The notes under the pieces: model-generated
What the model was told of the DNA's origin: nothing
What the model saw: the letters and a program-made list of their open reading frames with translations, nothing else
The model's database searches: none
Origin: Ornithomonoglobus_A sp045649025
GTDB taxonomy: Bacteria > Bacillota > Clostridia > UBA1381
NCBI GenBank assembly: GCA_045649025.1
Contig: JAZRPB010000015.1
Location: 1 to 63,296 of the forward strand
DNA: 63,296 bases
Reading direction: 5' to 3'
Program-made: the position numbers and the translations under genes
In this document: positions 14,922 through 22,424 of the stretch, piece by piece
Layout of the letters: every line of letters begins with the position of its first letter
Position numbering within the stretch: position 1 is the first letter of the stretch

Positions 14922-16583
14922 ATGGAAGAGAATTACAGCAGAAATTTTATAGAAGAGGCCATTGATAAAGACCTTGAATTAGGACATTGTAAATCTATAC
15001 AAACAAGATTTCCACCCGAGCCTAACGGATATTTGCATATTGGTCACGCAAAGGCTATATGCATCGACTTTGGTATGGCTCAAAAATATAACGGGGTATG
15101 TAATCTTCGTCTTGACGATACAAATCCCACAAAGGAAGACACAGAATATGTAGACGCAATTATGGAGGATATTAAGTGGCTTGGCTTTGAATGGGATAAG
15201 GTTTTGTATGCCTCCGATTATTTTGATGATATTTATGAAGCAGCAATAAAGCTTATAAAAAAGGGCAGTGCATTCGTGTGTGACCTTAGTGCCGATGAAA
15301 TAAGAGAATACAGAGGAACACTAACAACACCAGGTAAAAACAGCCCATATCGCAACAGAAGTGTTGAAGAAAACCTTGATTTGTTTGAAAGAATGACCAA
15401 GGGTGAATTTGAAGACGGCACAAAGGTTTTAAGAGCAAAAATAGATATGTCGTCACCAAACCTTAATATGCGTGACCCTGTTATCTACAGAATTATGCGT
15501 GCACATCACCACAGAACAGGTGATAAGTGGATTGTATATCCAATGTATGATTTTGCACACCCGATTTCAGATACTGTTGAGGGAGTTACACACTCACTTT
15601 GCTCGCTTGAGTTTGAAGACCATAGACCTCTTTATGATTGGGTGTTAAAAGAGGTTGGCTATGAAAACCCATCAAGACAGATTGAGTTTGCAAGAATGAA
15701 CCTAAACTATACACTAACAAGTAAGAGAAAGTGCTTAAAGCTTGTTAAGGATAATATAGTTTCAGGCTGGAACGACCCAAGAATGTCTACCCTTTGCGGA
15801 ATGAGAAGACGTGGTTATACTCCTGCAGCAATCAGAGATTTCTGTGAAAGAATTGGTGTTTCAAAGGCAAACAGCGTTATAGATTTTGCCATGCTCGAAG
15901 CGTGCATAAGAGAGGATTTGAATAAAAAAGCACCAAGAACAATGGCAGTATTAAGACCAATAAAGCTTGTTATAGATAACTATCCAGAGGATAAGGTTGA
16001 AGAAATAGAGGTAGAAATTAACCCCGAGGACCCATCAATGGGCACAAGAAAAGTAGAATTTTCAAAGGTATTGTATATTGAAGAGGACGACTTTATGGAG
16101 GAGGCTCCAAAGAAGTATTTTCGACTAAAGCTTGGCGGCGAGGTAAGGTTAAAGAGTGCTTACTTTGTAACTGCAAATAGCTGCATAAAAGACGAAAACG
16201 GCAAGGTTGTTGAAGTACACTGTACCTATGACCCCGAGTCAAAGGGTGGTGAATCACCCGACGGACGTAAGGTTAAGGGTACAATTCATTGGGTAAGTGC
16301 ATCCCACGCAGTAGATGCACAGGTAAGATTATACGATAGATTGTTTACGGTAGAAAATCCATCCGATGAAACAAACGGTGAGTTTGTAGAAAATCTTAAC
16401 CCTGAATCTATGGTTGTGTTAAAGAATGCAAAGCTTGAAAGCAATATGAAGGACGTTAAGGCAGGAGATTCGTTCCAATTTATGAGAATGGGCTATTTCT
16501 GTGTTGATACCGATTCGAGCGAGGATAATATTATATTTAACAGAACGGTGGCACTAAAAGACAGCTTCACGAAAAAGAACTAA
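14922..16583 (+). CDS. glnS: Glutamine-tRNA ligase
   Basis: Class I synthetase charging tRNA-Gln directly. The 553-residue protein shows RFPPEPNGYLHIGHAKAI (HIGH motif), LRLDDTNPTKEDTEYV, and TLTSKRKCLKLV as the KMSKS equivalent, then the C-terminal anticodon-binding beta-barrels. An in-frame TTG exists at 14901, but GAAAGG at 14904-14909 lies inside that extension and serves the ATG at 14922. GlnRS is not universal in Firmicutes; many use the GatCAB route, so its presence is informative. It is separated from the aminotransferase by a structured spacer. Confidence 0.95.
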   Translation: MEENYSRNFIEEAIDKDLELGHCKSIQTRFPPEPNGYLHIGHAKAICIDFGMAQKYNGVCNLRLDDTNPTKEDTEYVDAIMEDIKWLGFEWDKVLYASDYFDDIYEAAIKLIKKGSAFVCDLSADEIREYRGTLTTPGKNSPYRNRSVEENLDLFERMTKGEFEDGTKVLRAKIDMSSPNLNMRDPVIYRIMRAHHHRTGDKWIVYPMYDFAHPISDTVEGVTHSLCSLEFEDHRPLYDWVLKEVGYENPSRQIEFARMNLNYTLTSKRKCLKLVKDNIVSGWNDPRMSTLCGMRRRGYTPAAIRDFCERIGVSKANSVIDFAMLEACIREDLNKKAPRTMAVLRPIKLVIDNYPEDKVEEIEVEINPEDPSMGTRKVEFSKVLYIEEDDFMEEAPKKYFRLKLGGEVRLKSAYFVTANSCIKDENGKVVEVHCTYDPESKGGESPDGRKVKGTIHWVSASHAVDAQVRLYDRLFTVENPSDETNGEFVENLNPESMVVLKNAKLESNMKDVKAGDSFQFMRMGYFCVDTDSSEDNIIFNRTVALKDSFTKKN

Positions 16584-16585
16584 TC

Positions 16586-16712
16586 AGTTTGGGGAAAATT
16601 GCCCAACTCACTACTTTTCGTTTGGGGCGGTACTATTTGTACAGCACCCAAGCTTCAAAGCAGCAATTTGAACAATTTTGTATCAAACTTGTTTGGGGAA
16701 AAATTGCCAAAC
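16586..16712 (+). repeat. Three related hairpins in the glnS-aminotransferase spacer
   Basis: TTTGGGG occurs three times in 110 bases. Each copy begins a hairpin. AGTTTGGG (16586-16593) faces CCCAACT (16602-16608). TTGGG (16622-16626) faces CCCAA (16647-16651), with GTAC facing GTAC inside. GTTTGG (16691-16696) faces CCAAAC (16707-16712). The first and third units share the longer word TTTGGGGAAAA followed by TTGCC. This may be a structured leader for the aminotransferase or a degenerate repeat element. No T-run follows, so a simple terminator is unlikely. Confidence 0.5.
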
Positions 16713-16746
16713 CTAATACAACAACAAGAAAAGAGGAACAAAAACG

Positions 16747-17937
16747 ATGGAATATACAAATTATCTTTCAGACAGAGTTAAGCCTATGAAGGCGAGTGCT
16801 ATTCGTGAAATGTTTAAAAGAATGGCTAACCCTGAAATAATATCACTTGCAGGCGGTAACCCTGCCTCCGAGCTTTTCCCAAGTGAAGAGCTTTCAAAGA
16901 TTGCAGGTAAAATATTAATGACAAATCCCACAGGTGCACTTCAATACGGAACAACCGATGGTGTTAAGGCAATGAAGGAATGTGCAATTTCAAGAGCAAA
17001 AAAGGCAAACAGCTTTAATGATGGCGACGCTGTTATTGTAACCACAGGTGCTCAACAGGGTATCGACCTTGCAGCAAAATGTCTGCTCAATAGAGGCGAC
17101 AAGGTTGTTGTTGAAAATCCAAGCTTTATTGGTACTCTTAACAGCCTTCGTTCCTACGAGGCAAATCTTATTGGTGTTAAGGTTGAAAGCGATGGTATGG
17201 ACGTAAACGAGCTTGAGGAAGTGCTAAAAAATAATGATGTAAAGCTTATCTATACAATCCCAACATTCCAAAATCCGTCGGGTACAACAATGTCGCTTGA
17301 AAAGAGAAAAAAGGTTTTAGAGCTTGCAGCAAAATATGATGCTTTAATTATTGAGGACAACCCCTACGGAGATTTAAGATTTTCGGGTGGGGATGTTCCA
17401 ACAATAAAATCTATGGACACAGAGGGCAGAGTTATTTATGTTGGCTCATTCTCGAAGATTTTATCACCTGGCTTAAGATTAGGCTATGTTGTTGCTCCGG
17501 AAGAAATCTGCGACAGAATAGAGGTTGTTAAGCAGGTAAACGACGTTCACACACCTGTTTTAACACAGCTTATGTGCGTTGAATTTATGAAGAAATATGA
17601 TATAGATAAATATATAGAAAAAAATAGAGCACTTTATGGTAAAAAGTGTAAGGTAATGCTTGATGCTATGGAAAAGTATTTCCCTAAGGGTAAGGTTAAG
17701 TGGACAGTGCCCGAGGGCGGTTTGTTCTTGTGGTGCGAATGTCCCACAATAGATGATATTAATCCGATAGTTGATAAATGTCTTGAAAAGATGGTTGCAA
17801 TTGTTCCCGGAACAAATTTTGCAACAGACATAACCTTGCCGTCAAATATGTTTAGATTAAACTACTCATCTGCAACACCTGAAAAGATTGAAGAGGGTGT
17901 AAGACGTTTGGGTGAGGTATTAAGCGAATGCTTATAA
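16747..17937 (+). CDS. PLP-dependent aminotransferase, fold type I (2-aminoadipate/LysN-like)
   Basis: Cytoplasmic aminotransferase of 396 residues. Family features are ISLAGGNPASELFP, TTGAQQGIDLAAK, TIPTFQNPSGTTMS, EDNPYGDLRF and the PLP-lysine segment GSFSKILSPGLRLGYV. This set matches the LysN/ARO8-like group, the same domain as in MocR regulators but without the N-terminal DNA-binding part. Substrates of this group range from 2-aminoadipate to branched-chain and aromatic amino acids, so the exact reaction cannot be read from sequence. It lies between two aminoacyl-tRNA synthetase genes. AAGAGGAA precedes the ATG. Confidence 0.9.
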   Translation: MEYTNYLSDRVKPMKASAIREMFKRMANPEIISLAGGNPASELFPSEELSKIAGKILMTNPTGALQYGTTDGVKAMKECAISRAKKANSFNDGDAVIVTTGAQQGIDLAAKCLLNRGDKVVVENPSFIGTLNSLRSYEANLIGVKVESDGMDVNELEEVLKNNDVKLIYTIPTFQNPSGTTMSLEKRKKVLELAAKYDALIIEDNPYGDLRFSGGDVPTIKSMDTEGRVIYVGSFSKILSPGLRLGYVVAPEEICDRIEVVKQVNDVHTPVLTQLMCVEFMKKYDIDKYIEKNRALYGKKCKVMLDAMEKYFPKGKVKWTVPEGGLFLWCECPTIDDINPIVDKCLEKMVAIVPGTNFATDITLPSNMFRLNYSSATPEKIEEGVRRLGEVLSECL

Positions 17938-17976
17938 TAATTCCAAAGGATATATTGTGAAAGGATAACTCAATAA

Positions 17977-18978
17977 ATGGAAGAAAAAAAGGTAATATTC
18001 TCGGGTGTTCAGCCATCGGGAATAATCACATTAGGAAACTATTTGGGTGCTGTAAGAAACTGGGTTGATTTACAAAAGGATTATAATTGCATTTACGCAA
18101 TGATGGACCTTCACTCAATAACAGTAAGACAAACACCTGCAGAGTTAAGAAAAAGAACATTAGAGCTTCTTGCGTTCTATATTGCCTGCGGTATAGACCC
18201 GAATGAAAATACTCTTTTTGTGCAATCTCACAACAGTGCACACGCAGAGCTTGGTTGGGTGTTAAATTGCTATACATATATGGGTGAGCTGCAGAGAATG
18301 ACACAATTTAAGGATAAGAGTGCAAAACACGCAGATAATATAAATGCAGGCCTGTTTACATATCCTGTTCTTATGGCTGCAGATATTTTACTGTACCAGA
18401 CAGACCTTGTTCCTGTTGGTAAAGACCAGATGCAGCATATTGAAATTTGCAGAGATATAGCACAAAGATTTAATGGATTATATGGTGATGTATTTAAAAT
18501 TCCCGAGGGCTTTTTGCCAAAGGCGGGAGCAAAGGTTATGAGCTTGCAGGAGCCAACAAAGAAGATGTCTAAATCAGACGAAAATCCAAAATCATATATA
18601 TCAATGCTCGATGACTTTACTGTGATTGCTAAAAAGATAAAGAGTGCTGTAACAGACAGCGAGGGAATTGTTGAATACCGTGAAGGCGACAATACAAAGG
18701 CAGGTATAAATAATCTTATAACAATTATGGCTGCGGTAACGGGTAAAACGGTTGAGGAAATTGCCGCCCAATATTCAAATTCAGGCTATGGAGTATTTAA
18801 AAACGATGTAGCAGAGGCAGTTGTTGAAACAATACGTCCAATACGCACAGAGTATGATAAAATTGTAAACGATAAGCAATACCTTTCACAAATTTGTGAA
18901 GAGGGTGCACAAAAGGCAAGAGCAATCTCAAGAAAAACAATGCGAAAGGTATATAAAAAGATTGGTTTTGTTCAATAA
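17977..18978 (+). CDS. trpS: Tryptophan-tRNA ligase
   Basis: Class Ic synthetase charging tRNA-Trp. The 333-residue length is typical. FSGVQPSGIITLGNYLGA holds the HIGH equivalent (TLGN). DLVPVGKDQMQHIE lies in the active site, and KKMSKSDENP is the KMSKS loop. GAAAGG lies 12 bases upstream of the ATG. No T-box leader is visible upstream, which is noteworthy because trpS is often T-box-controlled in Firmicutes. Confidence 0.96.
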   Translation: MEEKKVIFSGVQPSGIITLGNYLGAVRNWVDLQKDYNCIYAMMDLHSITVRQTPAELRKRTLELLAFYIACGIDPNENTLFVQSHNSAHAELGWVLNCYTYMGELQRMTQFKDKSAKHADNINAGLFTYPVLMAADILLYQTDLVPVGKDQMQHIEICRDIAQRFNGLYGDVFKIPEGFLPKAGAKVMSLQEPTKKMSKSDENPKSYISMLDDFTVIAKKIKSAVTDSEGIVEYREGDNTKAGINNLITIMAAVTGKTVEEIAAQYSNSGYGVFKNDVAEAVVETIRPIRTEYDKIVNDKQYLSQICEEGAQKARAISRKTMRKVYKKIGFVQ

Positions 18979-19031
18979 TTAGTTTTTTAAATACCTGTAA
19001 AATACTTTATTGAGAGGGGTAAATTAAAGTA

Positions 19032-20135
19032 ATGAGTGTACAACAAATTTTATTTATGCTTTTTGCGTTTATAGTTGCATTTGTGTTTACATTTGCAACC
19101 ACTCCTTTGGTAAGGCGGTTTGCATTTAAAATTGGTGCAATAGACATTCCAAAGGATAAAAGACGTATGCACAAAAAGCCAATCCCAAGAATTGGCGGTC
19201 TTGCTATAATATTCGGCTTTGCAGTAGCAGTGCTATGCTTTGCATCTCTTAACAAGGCATTGGTGGGAACGCTTTGCGGAGCATTCATAATTGCGGTTAT
19301 GGGCGTTCTTGATGATTGTAAAAATCTTGACGCAAAGATTAAGTTTTTAGTTCAGATAGTTGCTGCATTGGTAGTGATTTATGTTGGAGATATACGAATA
19401 GAGGTATTTACCAACCCTGCATTCTGGAGTTCAAATCCGTACCTTGTTTTGCCGCAATGGGCATCGGTTGCAATAACTGTTATCTGGATTGTGTTTATAA
19501 CCAACGCAGTTAATTTTATAGACGGACTTGACGGTCTTGCAGCAGGCGTAAGTGCCATAATGTCGGTTTCGCTTGTGTTTATAGCCGCAAGAGTGGGCGA
19601 ATATCCCATTGCTATTGTGGGAACAGCATTGATGGGTGCGTGCTTTGGCTTTTTACCGTTTAATTTTAACCCTGCAAAGATATTTATGGGCGATACAGGC
19701 TCAACATTTTTAGGCTTTATGCTGGCATCGCTTTCAATACAGGGCGTATTTAAGAGTTATGCGGTTATTTCGTTTGCAGTGCCGCTATTGATACTTGGTT
19801 TACCGCTGTTCGATGCAAGCTTTGCAATGATAAGACGTGTTGCAACAGGACAAAGTCCAATGAAGGCAGACAGAGGACATTTGCATCATAGACTTATAGA
19901 TATGGGCTTTTCCCAAAAGCAGACGGTGTTTATTCTTTATGCTATAAGCGGTGTTTTGGGAATAAGTGCAGTGCTTTTGGCAGAAAGCGGCTTCTTAAGA
20001 GCAATGCTGTTGTTAATATGTGTGCTTGTTTTGCTGTTAATTGGCTCGCTTTTGGGTTCAAACAGCTATGTGCACCATATAAACAACAACACAGAAAAGG
20101 CAACAGAAGGTGAGGAGGAAAACGGTAATGAGTAA
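19032..20135 (+). CDS. tagO: Undecaprenyl-phosphate N-acetylglucosaminyl-1-phosphate transferase (WecA/TagO family)
   Basis: Integral membrane enzyme that starts cell-wall polymer synthesis by moving a sugar-1-phosphate onto undecaprenyl phosphate. The 367-residue protein has about ten or eleven helices. Its signature loops are DDCKNLDAKIKF, NAVNFIDGLDGLAAG, FMGDTGSTFLGF with the catalytic Asp, and DRGHLHHRLIDMG, the HxxH-type recognition loop of WecA/TagO. It overlaps wecB by eight bases. Together they point to teichoic-acid or a similar linkage unit. MraY shares the fold but lacks the HLHHR-type motif. Confidence 0.93.
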   Translation: MSVQQILFMLFAFIVAFVFTFATTPLVRRFAFKIGAIDIPKDKRRMHKKPIPRIGGLAIIFGFAVAVLCFASLNKALVGTLCGAFIIAVMGVLDDCKNLDAKIKFLVQIVAALVVIYVGDIRIEVFTNPAFWSSNPYLVLPQWASVAITVIWIVFITNAVNFIDGLDGLAAGVSAIMSVSLVFIAARVGEYPIAIVGTALMGACFGFLPFNFNPAKIFMGDTGSTFLGFMLASLSIQGVFKSYAVISFAVPLLILGLPLFDASFAMIRRVATGQSPMKADRGHLHHRLIDMGFSQKQTVFILYAISGVLGISAVLLAESGFLRAMLLLICVLVLLLIGSLLGSNSYVHHINNNTEKATEGEEENGNE

Positions 20136-21279
20136 AATAAAGGTTATGACTGTATTTGGTACAAGACCGGAGGCCATAAAAATGGCACCTCTTGCTATTG
20201 AATTAAAGAAATATGATGAGATAGAGTCGATAGTGTGTGTAACTGCACAACACAGAGAAATGCTCGATCAGGTGCTTGAATTGTTTGAATTAACTCCTGA
20301 TTACGATTTGGATATTATGAAAACAAGACAGACCCTTATTGGTATAACAACAAGAATATTAGAGGGTCTTGATGAAGTAATAAAAAAAGAACAGCCTGAT
20401 ATTGTGCTTGTTCATGGTGATACGTCAACAAGCTTTGTTGCAGGACTTGCCGCATTCTATAATCAGGTAAGAGTGGGACACGTTGAGGCGGGTTTAAGAA
20501 CGTATGATAAATATTCGCCGTTCCCCGAGGAAATGAACAGACAGCTTACAGGCAGAATTGCCGATTTGCATTTCTCGCCAACACAACAAAACAGACTAAA
20601 TCTTATAAAAGAAAATATAGACGATAACACAATATATATCACAGGTAATACTGTTATAGACGCTTTAAAAACAACAGTTAAGAATAACTATAAATTTAAG
20701 GATGAGGCTTTAAATTCAATTGATTTTGAAAACAAGCGTGTTATAATTGTAACTGCTCACAGACGTGAAAATCTTGGCAAGCCGCTTGAAAATATATGTA
20801 ATGCACTAAAGAGAGTGGTTGAAAGCTATGATGATGTTGAAATAGTATATCCTGTTCATCTTAATCCTGCAGTGCGTGAAACTGCATTTGGAATACTTGG
20901 TGATGTTAAGGGTGCACATCTTATAGATCCGCTTGATGTTGAGGATCTGCACAATGCAATGGCAAAGAGCTTTATGGTTATGACAGATTCGGGTGGTATT
21001 CAGGAGGAGGCTCCTGCACTTGCAAAGCCTGTTTTAGTTTTAAGACGTGAAACAGAACGTCCTGAAGCAGTAGCGGCTGGCACAGTTAAAATTGCAGGCG
21101 TTGATGAAGATGTTATTTTTAACCTTGCAAAAGAACTTTTAGATAGCAAGGAAGCATATAATAAAATGGCTCAATCGGCTAATCCATATGGTGACGGTGA
21201 TGCATCAAGAAGAATTGTTGAGGCTATTTTATACTATTTTGAAAAGAGATCACAAAAGCCTGATACTTTTGGTGTTTAA
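20128..21279 (+). CDS. wecB: UDP-N-acetylglucosamine 2-epimerase (non-hydrolysing)
   Basis: Interconverts UDP-GlcNAc and UDP-ManNAc to supply ManNAc for wall polymers. The 383-residue protein opens with VMTVFGTRPEAIKMAPL and contains VHGDTSTSFVAGLAAF, GHVEAGLRT, PFPEEMNRQLTGRIADLHF, TAHRREN and TDSGGIQEEAPALAKPVLVLR, the full GT-B epimerase signature. The ATG at 20128 is preferred over an in-frame GTG at 20110 because AGGAGG lies within the extension. The start overlaps the end of the tagO gene, indicating coupled translation. ManNAc transferase TagA is not in view. Confidence 0.95.
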   Translation: MSKIKVMTVFGTRPEAIKMAPLAIELKKYDEIESIVCVTAQHREMLDQVLELFELTPDYDLDIMKTRQTLIGITTRILEGLDEVIKKEQPDIVLVHGDTSTSFVAGLAAFYNQVRVGHVEAGLRTYDKYSPFPEEMNRQLTGRIADLHFSPTQQNRLNLIKENIDDNTIYITGNTVIDALKTTVKNNYKFKDEALNSIDFENKRVIIVTAHRRENLGKPLENICNALKRVVESYDDVEIVYPVHLNPAVRETAFGILGDVKGAHLIDPLDVEDLHNAMAKSFMVMTDSGGIQEEAPALAKPVLVLRRETERPEAVAAGTVKIAGVDEDVIFNLAKELLDSKEAYNKMAQSANPYGDGDASRRIVEAILYYFEKRSQKPDTFGV

Positions 21280-21288
21280 TATGAGTGA

Positions 21289-21317
21289 GGGGAATGTGAT
21301 AAACATTCCCTTTTTTT
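21289..21317 (+). terminator. Intrinsic terminator after wecB
   Basis: GGGAATGT (21290-21297) pairs with ACATTCCC (21303-21310), and seven T residues follow. It lies about ten bases after the wecB stop. Confidence 0.92.
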
Positions 21318-21351
21318 AAATCTGGAGTTTATAAAGGATTGAGGTATAATA

Positions 21352-21849
21352 ATGAAAACACTTATAGTAATAGATATGCAAAATGATTTTATAGACGGTG
21401 CTCTTGGAACAAAAGAGGCGGTTGGAATAGTAAATAACGTTAAAAACAAAATTAACGAATATAATAAAAATGGTGATGAAATAATCTATACAAGAGATAC
21501 ACACACAGAAAACTATCTTCAAACTTCGGAGGGCAAAAAACTACCTGTTGAGCATTGCATAAAGGATACATATGGTTGGCAAATTGCTGATGGACTGTAT
21601 GTTGACGGTGCAAAAATAATAGACAAGCCATCGTTTGGATACACATTCTGGAATGAAATGTCATTTGAAGAAATTGAGCTTGTTGGTTTGTGTACCGATA
21701 TTTGCGTAGTTTCAAACGCACTTATTTTAAAGGCTTATTTTCCCGAAATAAATATTAGTGTAGACAGCTGCTGCTGTGCGGGTGTGAGTGTTGAAAGCCA
21801 TAACGCCGCATTAAAAACAATGCAGATGTGTCATATAGATGTTAAATGA
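21352..21849 (+). CDS. Isochorismatase-family cysteine hydrolase, nicotinamidase-like
   Basis: A 165-residue single-domain hydrolase. The catalytic triad is visible: Asp in VIDMQNDF (residue 8), Lys in IIDKPSFGYT, and the nucleophile Cys in GLCTDICVVSNA, followed by the expected cis-peptide segment. TRDTHTENY holds the possible metal ligands of nicotinamidases. These features favour a PncA-type nicotinamidase that turns nicotinamide into nicotinate for NAD salvage, but related amidases share them. The gene stands alone between two terminator-like hairpins. Confidence 0.85.
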   Translation: MKTLIVIDMQNDFIDGALGTKEAVGIVNNVKNKINEYNKNGDEIIYTRDTHTENYLQTSEGKKLPVEHCIKDTYGWQIADGLYVDGAKIIDKPSFGYTFWNEMSFEEIELVGLCTDICVVSNALILKAYFPEINISVDSCCCAGVSVESHNAALKTMQMCHIDVK

Positions 21850-21954
21850 GGTGTAATATATAATCTGGATGTAATTGCAAAATATTAACACAAGTGTGTA
21901 CATTTCATTTACAGATACATTATGTGTTTTGTATATTTTGTTATAAACTCAAGA

Positions 21955-21986
21955 AATTAATAATAAAATATTATTAATTATTTTTT
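21955..21986 (+). terminator. AT-rich hairpin before feoA, possible terminator
   Basis: AATTAATAATA (21955-21965) pairs perfectly with TATTATTAATT (21969-21979) around AAA, and a T-run follows (21981-21986). It would end the cysteine hydrolase transcript. The stem is long but has no G-C pair, so its strength is doubtful. Confidence 0.55.
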
Positions 21987-21996
21987 GTTAAAATTA

Positions 21997-22025
21997 TTGA
22001 CAATAAATCCTAATTGTGCTAAACT
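21997..22025 (+). promoter_or_regulatory. Promoter of feoA
   Basis: TTGACA (21997-22002), 17 bases, TAAACT (22020-22025) with an extended TG two bases upstream. The operator-like palindrome at 22037-22052 begins just past the predicted transcription start. Confidence 0.78.
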
Positions 22026-22036
22026 TAATTTAGAAA

Positions 22037-22052
22037 GTTAGTTTAGGCTAAT
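22037..22052 (+). promoter_or_regulatory. Imperfect DtxR-type iron box before feoA
   Basis: GTTAGTTTAGGCTAAT matches the perfect palindrome found before feoB at 13 of 16 positions, including the whole right half TAGGCTAA. DtxR/IdeR-family repressors recognise TTAGG/CCTAA-type palindromes, so an iron-loaded regulator could block feoA here. The regulator gene itself is not in the window. Confidence 0.6.
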
Positions 22053-22088
22053 TAATTTTATATATGTATAACTTGTAAGGGAATGAGG

Positions 22089-22313
22089 ATGTTTATGACT
22101 TTAAAGGATGCAGTTGAAGGTAAAGAATACATAATAGAAGCTATATCTGTTGATGATGAGGAATTAATATCATTTCTGTTTTCTCTTGGTTGTTACAGTG
22201 GTGAAAGAATTACTGTTGTATCTCATATAAAGGGCGGATGTGTTGTATCAATTAAAGATGGAAGATATGATATAGACAGTGAATTAGCACAGTTTATTAC
22301 TGTGGTGGAATAA
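22089..22313 (+). CDS. feoA: FeoA domain protein, ferrous iron transport
   Basis: Small cytoplasmic SH3-like protein, 74 residues from this start, that assists FeoB. Seen features are LKDAVEGKEYIIEAI, then LGCYSGERITVVSHIKGGCVVSIKDGRYDIDSELAQFI, matching the FeoA fold with its G-rich turn. Three in-frame ATGs lie close together (22083, 22089, 22095). AAGGGA at 22077-22082 suits the second, and GAGG suits the third. It precedes feoB by 111 bases that contain a second operator, so feoB may also have its own promoter. Confidence 0.9.
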   Translation: MFMTLKDAVEGKEYIIEAISVDDEELISFLFSLGCYSGERITVVSHIKGGCVVSIKDGRYDIDSELAQFITVVE

Positions 22314-22355
22314 AAATGTACTTATACACATTGTATATTTATTTTTTGAAAAAGA

Positions 22356-22371
22356 GTTAGCCTAGGCTAAC
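22356..22371 (+). promoter_or_regulatory. Perfect 16-bp DtxR-type palindrome before feoB
   Basis: GTTAGCCTAGGCTAAC is fully self-complementary and closely resembles DtxR/IdeR iron boxes. A possible -10 (TATAAC, 22386-22391) lies 14 bases downstream, so the palindrome would cover the -35 region of a feoB promoter. With the feoA site this gives two iron-responsive points in one locus. Confidence 0.7.
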
Positions 22372-22424
22372 TACGATTTGCAAATTATAACATTTAATGA
22401 TAAATATATTAGGGGGAATGTATT

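Noticed and set aside
16589..16789. Two overlapping frames of 60-66 residues in the glnS-aminotransferase spacer
   Set aside because: They read through the repeated hairpins, lack ribosome-binding sites and overlap the aminotransferase start.
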